The notes under the pieces are model-generated. The model searched no databases. It worked only from the letters and a program-made list of their open reading frames with translations, and was not told where the DNA came from. DNA of 64,000 nucleotides, taken from assembly GCF_003671765.1 (NCBI RefSeq), contig NZ_QPIB01000009.1, positions 62,001 through 126,000 on the forward strand. Reading direction: 5' to 3'. This stretch comes from Xenophilus sp. E41 (GTDB lineage Bacteria; Pseudomonadota; Gammaproteobacteria; Burkholderiales; Burkholderiaceae_C). Shown piece after piece: positions 19,788 to 28,073 of this stretch. The position numbers and the translations under genes are program-made. The stretch's first letter is position 1. Every line of letters begins with the position of its first letter.

Positions 19788-21275
19788 ATGATTGACAAAC
19801 TCAGCTGGATCACGATCTACCCCGAGATCGTCCTGCTCGTGATGGCGTGCATCATCGCGCTGGTGGACCTGTCGACCACCGATGCGCGCCGCACCCGCAC
19901 CTATGTGCTCACCCTGCTGACCCTGGCCGTGGTGGCCGTGCTCACCGGCATGCAGGCGAATGCCGGCCGGACCGTCTACGGTTTCGGCGGCATGGTGGTC
20001 AGCGACCCGATGGGCAACTGGCTCAAGTGCTTCGCCACCGTGGCACTGATGGTCACGCTCGTGTACGGCCGTCCCTACGCGGCCGACCGCCAGATGCTGC
20101 GCGGCGGCGAGATGTTCACGATCAGCATGTTCTCGCTGCTGGGCATGTTCGTCATGATCTCGGGCAGCAACTTCCTGCTGATCTACCTGGGTCTCGAACT
20201 GCTCACGCTGTCGAGCTATGCGCTCGTCGCCCTGCGCCGCGACAACGCCGTGGCCAGCGAAGCGGCCATGAAGTACTTCGTGCTCGGCGCCATGGCCAGC
20301 GGCTTCCTGCTGTACGGCCTGTCGATGATGTACGGCGCCACCGGCTCGCTCGACGTGAACGAGGTCTTCAAGGCCATCGCCAGCCGCAAGGTCAACCACC
20401 AGGTGCTGGTCTTCGGCCTGGTCTTCATCGTCGCCGGCCTGGCCTTCAAGCTGGGCGCCGCACCCTTCCACATGTGGGTGCCCGACGTGTACCAGGGCGC
20501 GCCCACCGCGATCACGCTCCTCATCGGCGCGGCGCCCGAACTGGCGGCCTTCGCCATCGTGATCCGCCTGCTGGTCGAAGGGCTGCTGCCGCTGGCCATC
20601 GACTGGCAGCAGATGCTGGCGCTGCTGGCCATCGCCTCGCTGCTGGTGGGCAACCTGGCGGCCATCGCGCAGACCAACCTCAAGCGCATGCTGGCCTACT
20701 CGACCATCGCGCAGATGGGCTTCATGCTGCTGGGCCTGGTGGCGGGCGTGGTCAACGGCAACACCTACAACGCGCAGTACGCGTACAGCGCGTCGATGTT
20801 CTACATCGTCACCTACGTCCTGACTACGCTGGCCAGCTTCGGCATCATCCTGCTGCTGGCGCGCGAAGGCTTCGAGAGCGAGGAGATCTCCGACCTGGCC
20901 GGCCTCAACCAGCGCAGCCCGCTCTACGCCGGCGTGATGGCGATCGCGATGTTCTCGCTGGCCGGCATCCCGCCGCTGGTGGGCTTCTACGCCAAGCTGG
21001 CCGTTTTGCAGGCGCTGATCGCATCGGGCCAGGCGCTGTACATCGGCCTCGCGGTGTACGCGGTCGTGATGTCGCTGGTCGGCGCGTTCTACTACCTGCG
21101 CGTGGTCAAGGTCATGTACTTCGATGCGCCCCTCACCGCCACCACGGTGTCGGCGCCGCGCGACGTGCGCACGGTGCTGACGCTCAACGGCGCGCTGATC
21201 CTGATCCTGGGCATCCTGCCCGGTGGGCTGATGACGCTGTGCGCGCAGGCCATCGTGGCCACGCTCGCCAACTGA
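19788..21275 (+). CDS. nuoN: NADH-quinone oxidoreductase subunit N
   Basis: This 495-residue antiporter-like subunit closes the nuo operon. The core [20 protein letters not shown] and [25 protein letters not shown] segments carry the conserved glutamate and lysine of the proton channel, and [22 protein letters not shown] is typical of the C-terminal half. It starts after the double-hairpin repeat and is followed 13 bp later by the DUF2818 gene. Confidence 0.97.
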   Translation: MIDKLSWITIYPEIVLLVMACIIALVDLSTTDARRTRTYVLTLLTLAVVAVLTGMQANAGRTVYGFGGMVVSDPMGNWLKCFATVALMVTLVYGRPYAADRQMLRGGEMFTISMFSLLGMFVMISGSNFLLIYLGLELLTLSSYALVALRRDNAVASEAAMKYFVLGAMASGFLLYGLSMMYGATGSLDVNEVFKAIASRKVNHQVLVFGLVFIVAGLAFKLGAAPFHMWVPDVYQGAPTAITLLIGAAPELAAFAIVIRLLVEGLLPLAIDWQQMLALLAIASLLVGNLAAIAQTNLKRMLAYSTIAQMGFMLLGLVAGVVNGNTYNAQYAYSASMFYIVTYVLTTLASFGIILLLAREGFESEEISDLAGLNQRSPLYAGVMAIAMFSLAGIPPLVGFYAKLAVLQALIASGQALYIGLAVYAVVMSLVGAFYYLRVVKVMYFDAPLTATTVSAPRDVRTVLTLNGALILILGILPGGLMTLCAQAIVATLAN

Positions 21276-21288
21276 GCCTCGGAGCCGC

Positions 21289-21609
21289 ATGGGCGGGCTG
21301 TCGCAAAGCGCTTCGGTCTGGCTGGTGCTGCTGGTCGCGGTGCTGGCGGCGAACCTGCCTTTCATGACGGAGCGCCTGCTGGGCGTCCTGCCCGTCCCGG
21401 GCGGGCACAAGTCGCTGGCGTGGCGTCTGGCCGAACTCGCCGTGCTGTACGGCCTCACCGGTGCCGTCGGCTTGCTGTTCGAGCGGCGTCTCGGCCAGAT
21501 CGCGCCGCAGGGCTGGGAGTTCTACGCCGTGACAGGCGCGCTCTTCCTGGTGCTGGCTTTTCCCGGCTTCACCTGGCGCTACCTCGTCAAGCACCGCGCG
21601 GCCACCTGA
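21289..21609 (+). CDS. DUF2818 family membrane protein
   Basis: This 106-residue protein has three likely transmembrane segments (about 8-27, 44-63 and 78-95) and the motif FMTERLLGVLPVPGGHKSLAWRLAELAVLYGLTG near its N-terminus. The family has no established function to my knowledge. It sits 13 bp after nuoN on the same strand, a placement I recall from other Burkholderiales, so a role connected with complex I assembly or membranes is a guess from context. Confidence 0.8.
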   Translation: MGGLSQSASVWLVLLVAVLAANLPFMTERLLGVLPVPGGHKSLAWRLAELAVLYGLTGAVGLLFERRLGQIAPQGWEFYAVTGALFLVLAFPGFTWRYLVKHRAAT

Positions 21610-21645
21610 CGGACGCACTGCCACCACTTCTTTGCGAGATCCATC

Positions 21646-22239
21646 ATGAGCGACACCCACCTCAAGGAAGAGCGCGTCGGCTCGCAGGAGCTGTTCAAGG
21701 GCCACTTCCTCGAGGCGCGCCGCGACACCATCCGGCTGCCCGACGGCAAGACGGCGACGCGCGAGTACGTCGTGCACCCGGGGGCGGTGGTTGTAATTCC
21801 ACTCTTGGACGATGGCCGAATCGTGCTCGAGCGCCAGTACCGTTACCCGGTCGGCCAGGTGATGGTGGAGTTCCCGGCCGGCAAGCTCGACGCCGGCGAG
21901 GACCCCTTCGTCTGCGGCCAGCGTGAGCTGATCGAAGAGACCGGCTACCGCGCTCGCGAGTGGGCGCGCGCCGGCGTGATGCACCTCGCCGTGGCCTATT
22001 CGACCGAGATCATCCACATCTACTTCGCGCGCGGCCTCACGGCGGGCGAGCGGCAGCTCGACCACGGCGAGTTCCTCGACGTGTTCGCCGCCACGCCCGA
22101 ACAACTGCTCGGCTGGTGCCGCGATGGCACCGTCACCGACGCCAAGACACTGAGCTGCGCCGTCTGGCTGCAGAACGTGCTGTCGGGCGCATGGACGCTG
22201 GACTGGTCGGCGGGCGAGGGCGCGGCCACCGCCGGATAA
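21646..22239 (+). CDS. Nudix hydrolase, ADP-ribose pyrophosphatase type
   Basis: This 197-residue protein has a complete Nudix box at residues 79-101: G79, E85, R93-E94, E97-E98 and G100 in the GX5EX7REUXEEXGU pattern. The preceding GAVVVIPLLDDGRIVLERQYRYPVGQVMVEFPAGK is typical of NudF/ADP-ribose pyrophosphatases, which hydrolyse ADP-ribose to AMP and ribose 5-phosphate. It probably belongs to the tail of the nuo transcription unit (gap of 36 bp from DUF2818). Substrate is inferred from family resemblance. Confidence 0.88.
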   Translation: MSDTHLKEERVGSQELFKGHFLEARRDTIRLPDGKTATREYVVHPGAVVVIPLLDDGRIVLERQYRYPVGQVMVEFPAGKLDAGEDPFVCGQRELIEETGYRAREWARAGVMHLAVAYSTEIIHIYFARGLTAGERQLDHGEFLDVFAATPEQLLGWCRDGTVTDAKTLSCAVWLQNVLSGAWTLDWSAGEGAATAG

Positions 22240-22247
22240 TCGCGGCC

Positions 22248-22682
22248 ATGAAAGTCCTCAACCTGCGTTGCGAGCACAGCCACACCTTCGAGGGTTGGTT
22301 CGCGTCGGCCGAGGACTTCGAGTCGCAATGCGCGCGCGGGCTGGTGGAGTGCCCGATGTGCGGCAGCACCGCAATCACCAAGGGGCTCAGCGCCCCGCGC
22401 CTGAACCTCGGCGCGGCGCGCGAGCCCGAGGCGCCCCAGGCGGCGCCCGCGGTCGACACCCCCGAGGCCCGCTGGATGCGTGCCGTGCGCGAGGTGCTGG
22501 CGCGCACCGAGGACGTCGGCGACCGCTTCGTCGACGAAGCCCGCCGCATGCACTACGGAGAGACCGAGGAGCGCGGCATCCGCGGCCAGGCGAGCCCCGA
22601 GCAGGCCGAGGCCCTGCTCGACGAGGGCATCGTCGTCATGCCGCTGCTGGTTCCACCGGGCGCCAAGGGCACGCTGCAGTAG
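22248..22682 (+). CDS. DUF1178 family protein
   Basis: This 144-residue protein starts MKVLNLRCEHSHTFEGWFAS and has a small zinc-ribbon-like pair (C8 with a His, then CPMCGS). A helical C-terminal half follows, with DVGDRFVDEARRMHYGETEERGIRGQAS. This is the DUF1178 pattern, of unknown function, widespread in alpha- and betaproteobacteria. ATG 22248 lies 8 bp after the Nudix gene stop. It converges with the ABC transporter on the other strand. Confidence 0.85.
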   Translation: MKVLNLRCEHSHTFEGWFASAEDFESQCARGLVECPMCGSTAITKGLSAPRLNLGAAREPEAPQAAPAVDTPEARWMRAVREVLARTEDVGDRFVDEARRMHYGETEERGIRGQASPEQAEALLDEGIVVMPLLVPPGAKGTLQ

Positions 22683-22706
22683 CCTGCCAACAGGCCGGCG
22701 CCAGAT

Positions 22707-22760
22707 CGTCACGTTCGTGACGAATTCGGCTGCAGCCCCCGCCCGGCGGGCGCTGCAGCC
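22707..22760. terminator. Paired hairpins between convergent genes
   Basis: A 16-bp palindrome CGTCACG-TT-CGTGACG (22707-22722) is followed by GGCTGCAGC (22728-22736) and GCTGCAGCC (22752-22760) around a GC-rich centre. There is no T tract. The second part resembles the GGGCGCTGCAGCC end of the dispersed palindromic element. It lies between the ends of DUF1178 (+) and the ABC exporter (-), so it may act as a bidirectional terminator. Confidence 0.5.
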
Positions 22761-22778
22761 CGATTGCACTTTCGAACT

Positions 22779-24581
22779 TCAGGCCACGAACTGCAGCGCC
22801 GCGAGCTGCGCATAGACGCCGCCCAGCGCCACCAGCTCGGCATGCGTGCCCTGCTCGACGATCGCGCCGTGGTCCAGCACGACGATGCGGTCGGCCTTCT
22901 GCACCGTGGCCAGGCGGTGGGCGATGACCACCGTGGTGCGGTCCTGCATCGCGGACTCGAGGGCAGCCTGGACCATGCGTTCGCTCTCGGCGTCGAGGGC
23001 GCTGGTGGCCTCGTCGAGCAGCAGCAGTGGCGGGTTCTTCAGCATCGCCCGTGCGATCGCGATGCGCTGGCGCTGGCCGCCCGACAGGCGCACGCCGCGT
23101 TCGCCGAGGAAGGTGTCGAAGCCCTCGGGCAGCGCGTCGATGAAGGCCTCGGCATGCGCCGCGCGGGCGGCGGCGCGCACCTCGTCGTCGCTGGCGCCGG
23201 GTCGGCCGTAGCGGATGTTCTCCAGCGCACTGGTCGAGAAGATGACCGCGTCCTGCGGCACCAGTCCGATGCGCTGGCGCAGGTCTTCGAGGGACAGCGT
23301 GGCGAGCGGCTGGCCGTCGAGCAGGATGCGGCCGGACTGCGCGTCGTAGAAGCGCAGCAGCAGCTGGAACACCGTGCTCTTGCCGGCCCCGCTGGCGCCC
23401 ACCAGCGCGACGGTTTCGCCCGGTGCGATCGCCAGGTCGAACTGCCGCAGCGCCGGAATGCCGGGCCGCGAGGGATAGTGGAAGTCCACGGCCTCGAATC
23501 GCACCGCGCTGCCGCCCTGCGGCACCGGCGCGACCACCGGCTGGTGCGGCGAGGCGATGACCGGGCGCGCATGCAGCAGTTCCATCAGGCGCTCGGTCGC
23601 GCCGGCCGCGCGCAGCAGTTCGCCGTACACCTCGCCCAGCACCGCCGAGGCGCTGGCCAGGATGATCACGTAGACCACCGTCTGGCCCAGGTGGCCGGCC
23701 GTGATCTCGCCGCGCATCACGGCCTGCGTGCCCGCATACAGGCCCCAGAGCAGGGCGGCCGAGGTGGCGATGATGATGAAGGCCACCAGCACGGCGCGCG
23801 CCTTGGTGCGGCGCACCGCGGTGCGGAAGGCGTCTTGCGTCGAGGCCGCGAAGCGCTCCGACTCGCGCGCCTCGGCGGTGTAGCTCTGGACCACCGGGAT
23901 GGCGTTCAGCACCTCGCCGGCGATCGCGCTGGCATCGGCCACCCGGTCCTGGCTGGCGCGTGACAGGCGGCGCACCCGGCGGCCGAAGAGCATGCTCGGC
24001 ACCACGACCAGCACCAGCACCAGGCCCACCTGGGCCATCACGTAGGGGTTGGTCCACACCAGCATCACCAGCGCGCCCAGGCCCATCACCGCGTTGCGCA
24101 GGCCCATGCTCAGGGAGGAACCCACCACCGTCTGCACGAGGGTGGTGTCGGCCGTCAGGCGCGACAGCACCTCGCCCGTCTGCGTGGTCTCGAAGAACTG
24201 CGGGCTCTGGCGCAGCACATGGCGGTACACGGCGTTGCGCAGGTCGGCCGTGATGCGTTCGCCCAGCCAGCTCACCGTGTAGAAGCGCGCCGCCGAGAAG
24301 ACACCCAGCGCGATCGCGACCAGGAACAGCTCGAAGAAGTGGTTGCGCAACGCCAGCGCCTGCGCGCCGCGGTCCGACGGCACCAGGCCGCCGTCGATGA
24401 GGCCGCGCAGCGCCAGCGGAAAGAGCAGGGTGGTCACGGCGGCCAGCACCAGAAACAGCGCCGCCAGGCCGATCTGGACGCGATAGGGCCGCAGGAACGG
24501 GCGCAGGCCCGAAAGCGCGCGCGGCGATGCCTTGGCCGGTGCGGGGGAAAGGTCGCCCGTGGCGGGCAGGGAGGCAGCCAT
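22779..24581 (-). CDS. ABC exporter, fused membrane and ATPase domains (MsbA-like)
   Basis: This 600-residue half-transporter would work as a homodimer. The N-terminal membrane domain (about 30-330) has six helices and is followed by an ATPase domain with Walker A VGASGAGKST, signature LSGGQRQRIAIARA, Walker B LLLLDEATSALD and H-loop VIAHRLATV. The family exports lipids, peptides or drugs. The ATG is 76 bp from the divergent marR-like gene, and a TAGAAT box ends 6 bp before it, so the mRNA may be leaderless. Substrate is unknown. Confidence 0.9.
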   Translation of the reverse strand: MAASLPATGDLSPAPAKASPRALSGLRPFLRPYRVQIGLAALFLVLAAVTTLLFPLALRGLIDGGLVPSDRGAQALALRNHFFELFLVAIALGVFSAARFYTVSWLGERITADLRNAVYRHVLRQSPQFFETTQTGEVLSRLTADTTLVQTVVGSSLSMGLRNAVMGLGALVMLVWTNPYVMAQVGLVLVLVVVPSMLFGRRVRRLSRASQDRVADASAIAGEVLNAIPVVQSYTAEARESERFAASTQDAFRTAVRRTKARAVLVAFIIIATSAALLWGLYAGTQAVMRGEITAGHLGQTVVYVIILASASAVLGEVYGELLRAAGATERLMELLHARPVIASPHQPVVAPVPQGGSAVRFEAVDFHYPSRPGIPALRQFDLAIAPGETVALVGASGAGKSTVFQLLLRFYDAQSGRILLDGQPLATLSLEDLRQRIGLVPQDAVIFSTSALENIRYGRPGASDDEVRAAARAAHAEAFIDALPEGFDTFLGERGVRLSGGQRQRIAIARAMLKNPPLLLLDEATSALDAESERMVQAALESAMQDRTTVVIAHRLATVQKADRIVVLDHGAIVEQGTHAELVALGGVYAQLAALQFVA

Positions 24582-24587
24582 CGGTCG

Positions 24588-24593
24588 ATTCTA
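24588..24593 (-). promoter_or_regulatory. Candidate -10 box for the ABC exporter gene
   Basis: TAGAAT on the minus strand lies 6 bp before the ATG at 24581, so initiation at the usual distance would give a leaderless mRNA. No convincing -35 is present at 15-19 bp spacing. Confidence 0.35.
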
Positions 24594-24621
24594 GCCAACC
24601 GTTGCCGTCACAAAGTCAGCC

Positions 24622-24650
24622 TTGACAATTACTGCCATGGCAACTAATAT
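24622..24650 (+). promoter_or_regulatory. Consensus sigma-70 promoter with dyad, marR operon
   Basis: TTGACA (24622-24627), a 17-bp spacer and TAATAT (24645-24650) form a near-consensus promoter. The spacer holds the palindrome TGCCATGGCA flanked by TTA and TAA, a likely MarR operator that would give autorepression. The predicted start of transcription (about 24657) falls at the ATG 24658. Confidence 0.7.
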
Positions 24651-24657
24651 TCGCCTC

Positions 24658-25203
24658 ATGCCCCAGGACACCCCCTCTGCCGATCGTTCGGTCGGCCAGA
24701 CCTTCTACCGTCCCGACAACTACTCGGCCGACGAAAGCATCGGGCTGATGATGCGGCGCATCATCACCGCCGTGGGGCAGGCCGTGGAGGCCGAGCTGGT
24801 GGAGCCGGGCGGCCCCACCTACCCGCAGTGGATTCCGCTGCACAAGCTGCACATGCACACCGGCCCGTCGACCACGGTCGCCGAGCTGGCCCGCGTGTGC
24901 GAACTCGACACCGGCGCCATGACGCGCCTGCTCGATCGGCTGGAGGCCAAGGGCCTGGTGCGCCGCGTGCGCTCCGTGGCCGACCGCCGCGTGGTGCACA
25001 TCGAACTCACCGACGAGGGCGCCGAGCACGCCAAGCGCGTGCCCCATGTGCTGTGCCGGGTCCAGAACGAATTCCTCGCCGGCTTCGACGAAGCCGAATG
25101 GAAACAGCTGAAGGCGTACCTGCGCCGCATCCTCAACAACTCCGTCGACGCCTCGGCCCGGGCCGCGGCGCGCAAAGAAAAAGATGACAGCGCTTCTTCC
25201 TGA
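24658..25203 (+). CDS. MarR-family transcriptional regulator
   Basis: This 181-residue winged-helix repressor has the DNA-binding region TVAELARVCELDTGAMTRLLDRLEAKGLVRRVRSVADRRVVHIELTDEG (about residues 66-115), the classical MarR recognition helix and wing. ATG 24658 is chosen because longer in-frame starts (TTG 24622, ATG 24637) lie inside the promoter. It leads the tripartite efflux operon and overlaps the next gene by 20 bp. The likely role is repression of the efflux genes until a phenolic or drug ligand binds (family inference). Confidence 0.88.
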   Translation: MPQDTPSADRSVGQTFYRPDNYSADESIGLMMRRIITAVGQAVEAELVEPGGPTYPQWIPLHKLHMHTGPSTTVAELARVCELDTGAMTRLLDRLEAKGLVRRVRSVADRRVVHIELTDEGAEHAKRVPHVLCRVQNEFLAGFDEAEWKQLKAYLRRILNNSVDASARAAARKEKDDSASS

Positions 25204-26674
25204 TCTTCCCGTGGCACGGCGTGGTGCCGTGGTGCTCGCCGCGGCCGCGCTGGCTGCGGCACTCGCGGGCTGCGCCGACATGGCCGGCATCGACTCGCAG
25301 GCGCAGATGCGCGACGCGGCCGCCGTCGGCCTGCCTGCAGCCGATGCCACCGCCAGCACGGCGCCGGCTGTCGACAGCCAATGGTGGCGCGGCTTCGGCG
25401 ACGCCCAGCTCGATGGCCTGATCGACACCGCCCTGCAGGGCAACCCCAACCTCGCCGTCGCATCGGCCCGCCTGGCCAAGGCCGAGGCGACCATCCGCGC
25501 CGCGCGCTCGGCCGACATGCCGCAGATCAAGGGCGACCTGAACCTCAACCGCTCGCTGTATTCCGAGAACTACATCTACCCCGACCCCCTGGGCGGATCG
25601 ATCCAGAACAGCGGGCTGCTGCAGATCGGCGGGAGCTGGGAACTCGATTTCTTCGGCAAGAACCGCGCCGCCATCGAAGCGGCAGTGGGCAACGCCCGGG
25701 CCGCGCAGGCCGACGCCGAAGCCGCGCGCGTGCTGCTCGCCAGCAACGTGGCGCGCGGCTACGTGCAGTGGGCGCGGCTGGAGGCGCAGCTCGCCGTGGC
25801 CAAGCGCACGCTGGCCCAGCGCGACGAGACGCTGCGCCTCGTGCGCGACCGCGTCTCGGCCGGCCTCGACACCCGGCTGGAGTTGCGCCAGAGCGAGGGC
25901 GGCCTGCCCGAAGCGCGCCAGCAGATCGAGGCGCTGAACGAGCAGATCGGCATCGCCAGGCATGCGCTCGACGCGCTGGTGGCCAAGCCGAATGCGACCG
26001 AAACGCTCACCCCGCCTGCGCTGTCGGCAATGAAAAACATAGCGGTGCAGCCCGTGCTGCCGGCCGACCTGCTGGGTCGCCGCGCCGACATCGCGGCCGC
26101 CCGCTGGCGCGCCGAGGCGGCGACCAGCGACGTCGACTACGCCCGCAAGCAGTTCTATCCCAACGTCAATCTCACCGCCTTCGTCGGCGTGCAGTCGCTG
26201 GGCTTCGGCAACCTGCTGAAATCCGGCAGCGAGCAGTGGGGCGTGGGGCCGGCCATCACGCTGCCGATCTTCGAGGGTGGCCGCCTGCGCGCCAACCTGC
26301 GCGGCAAGGCGGCCGACCGCGATGCGGCCGTGGAAAGCTACAACGCCGCCGTGATCGACGCCGTGCGCGACGTGGCCGACCAGGTCACCAGCATCCAGTC
26401 CGTGGCACGCCAGCAGGCCCAGCAGCGCGAAGCGCAGGCCGCCGCCGAAGGCGCCTACGACATCGCGGTGCAGCGCTATGGCGCGGGACTGGGCAATTAC
26501 CTCAACGTCCTCACCGCCGAAACCACCGTGCTGGCCCAGCGCCGGCAGGCCGTCGACCTCGCGGCGCGTGCACTCGACACGCAGGTGGCCCTGGCGCGCG
26601 CCCTCGGCGGCGGCTGGCGACCGGCCGACGCGCAGACCACCGCGTCGGTGCCCGCCGCATCGGCGACCCGTTGA
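25184..26674 (+). CDS. Outer-membrane efflux channel lipoprotein (NodT/OprM family)
   Basis: This 496-residue TolC-like channel is made as a lipoprotein, with signal sequence ARRGAVVLAAAALAAALAGC and lipobox LAGC at C30. Two OEP repeats are visible, with landmarks SQWWRGFGDAQLDGLIDTALQGNPNL, SWELDFFGKNRAAIEAA and the second-half GPAITLPIFEGGRLRANL. It would form the outer-membrane exit duct for the EmrA-EmrB pair downstream. It starts within the 3' end of the marR gene. Confidence 0.92.
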   Translation: MTALLPDLPVARRGAVVLAAAALAAALAGCADMAGIDSQAQMRDAAAVGLPAADATASTAPAVDSQWWRGFGDAQLDGLIDTALQGNPNLAVASARLAKAEATIRAARSADMPQIKGDLNLNRSLYSENYIYPDPLGGSIQNSGLLQIGGSWELDFFGKNRAAIEAAVGNARAAQADAEAARVLLASNVARGYVQWARLEAQLAVAKRTLAQRDETLRLVRDRVSAGLDTRLELRQSEGGLPEARQQIEALNEQIGIARHALDALVAKPNATETLTPPALSAMKNIAVQPVLPADLLGRRADIAAARWRAEAATSDVDYARKQFYPNVNLTAFVGVQSLGFGNLLKSGSEQWGVGPAITLPIFEGGRLRANLRGKAADRDAAVESYNAAVIDAVRDVADQVTSIQSVARQQAQQREAQAAAEGAYDIAVQRYGAGLGNYLNVLTAETTVLAQRRQAVDLAARALDTQVALARALGGGWRPADAQTTASVPAASATR

Positions 26675-26723
26675 GTCCGCACGCCGCCGACTCCATCGTC
26701 TCTTCAAGAATCCTTCCAACACC

Positions 26724-28049
26724 ATGAGCGAGAACACCACCCCCAACGCCCCGGCAACCGCAGCGCCGGCCGAAGCACCCGCCGGCAACGGCAAGCGCCG
26801 CCGCGCGCTCACGGCCCTGGCGGCCGTCGTCATCGTCGTCGGCGGTGGCTGGGGCCTGTACGAATGGCTGGTCGCCAGCCACTACGAGGACACCGACAAC
26901 GCCTACGTCCAGGGCAACGTGATCCAGATCACGCCGCAGATCGGCGGCACCGTGATGGCCATCGGCGCCGACGACACCGACTTCGTCAAGGCCGGCCAGC
27001 CGCTGGTGCAGCTCGACCCCGCCGACGCGAAGGTCGCGCTCGAGCAGGCCGAGGCCGCCCTGGGCCAGGCCGTGCGCCAGGTGCGCACGCTGTATGCCAA
27101 CAACGGCTCGCTGGCCGCGCAGGTGGCGCTGCGCCAGGCCGACGTGGTGAAGGCGCAGAGCGACATTGCTCGCGCGCAGGACGACCTCAAGCGCCGCCAG
27201 GCGCTGTCGGGCAACGGCGCCGTGTCGAAGGAAGAGCTCAACCATTCCGAGACCACGCTGGCCAACGCGAAGAGCGCCCTGGCAGCGGCCCAGGCGGGCG
27301 TCGCGGCGGCGCGCGAGAACCTCGCCAGCAACCGTTCGCTCACCGACGGCACCAACGTCGAGGACCACCCCAGCGTGCAGGCGGCGGCCGCCAAGGTGCG
27401 CGAGGCCTACCTCGCCACGCAGCGCGTCGCCATGCCGGCGCCGGTCGACGGCTACGTCGCCAAGCGCACCGTGCAACTGGGCCAGCGCGTGAGCCCCGGC
27501 ACGCCCATGATGTCCATCGTGCCTTTGAACCAGCTGTGGGTCGACGCCAACTTCAAGGAACCGCAGCTGCGCAACATCCGCATCGGCCAGGGCGTGAAGC
27601 TCACCGCCGACCTCTACGGCAAGAAGGTCGAGTACGACGGCAAGGTGGCCGGCCTGGGTGTGGGCACGGGCGCGGCCTTCGCGCTGCTGCCGGCGCAGAA
27701 CGCCACCGGCAACTGGATCAAGGTGGTGCAGCGCGTGCCCGTGCGCATCGCGCTGGAGCCCTCGCAGCTCAAGGCCAACCCGCTGCGCGTGGGCCTGTCG
27801 ATGGACGTCGAGATCGACGTGCGCAACAAGGACGGCCAGATGCTGGCCGAGGCGCCGCGCACCACGGCGCTGGCGCAGACCGAGGTCTACAGCGCGCTCG
27901 ACAAGGGCGCCGAAGCCGAGGTGCGCCGCATCATCGCCGCGAACCTCGGCCGCGAGCCGGCGGCAGCGCCTGCCGCGCACCGCCCCGGTTCGGCCGCGCC
28001 GACGGCCGGCGACGCCGCGCACGTGGCGCTACAGAACAAGCCGATCTGA
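26724..28049 (+). CDS. emrA: Membrane fusion protein EmrA-like (HlyD family)
   Basis: This 441-residue periplasmic adaptor has one N-terminal transmembrane helix (about 28-46). It then has the biotinyl-lipoyl-like segment DTDNAYVQGNVIQITPQIGGTVMAIGADDTDFVKAGQPLVQLD, a long coiled-coil hairpin (about 105-215) and the second lipoyl half APVDGYVAKRTVQLGQRVSPGTPMMSIVPLNQLWVDANFKE. That is typical of EmrA. It bridges the inner-membrane pump EmrB to the outer-membrane channel. The gap to the channel gene is 49 bp and to emrB 24 bp. Confidence 0.92.
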   Translation: MSENTTPNAPATAAPAEAPAGNGKRRRALTALAAVVIVVGGGWGLYEWLVASHYEDTDNAYVQGNVIQITPQIGGTVMAIGADDTDFVKAGQPLVQLDPADAKVALEQAEAALGQAVRQVRTLYANNGSLAAQVALRQADVVKAQSDIARAQDDLKRRQALSGNGAVSKEELNHSETTLANAKSALAAAQAGVAAARENLASNRSLTDGTNVEDHPSVQAAAAKVREAYLATQRVAMPAPVDGYVAKRTVQLGQRVSPGTPMMSIVPLNQLWVDANFKEPQLRNIRIGQGVKLTADLYGKKVEYDGKVAGLGVGTGAAFALLPAQNATGNWIKVVQRVPVRIALEPSQLKANPLRVGLSMDVEIDVRNKDGQMLAEAPRTTALAQTEVYSALDKGAEAEVRRIIAANLGREPAAAPAAHRPGSAAPTAGDAAHVALQNKPI

Positions 28050-28073
28050 TCCCGTCACGCGCCATCGATTCCT

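Noticed and set aside
18036-21458. A 1140-codon open frame on the minus strand opposite nuoM and nuoN
   Set aside because: It spans two conserved genes plus a repeat-filled spacer and its protein is dominated by His, Gln, Arg and Asp. This is the mirror image of GC-rich codon bias, not a gene.
26025-26060. Possible further palindromic element in the efflux-channel gene (AAAAACATAGCGGTGCAGCCCG)
   Set aside because: Only short fragments resemble the family, and both ends and the GGGCGGGCGC core are missing.
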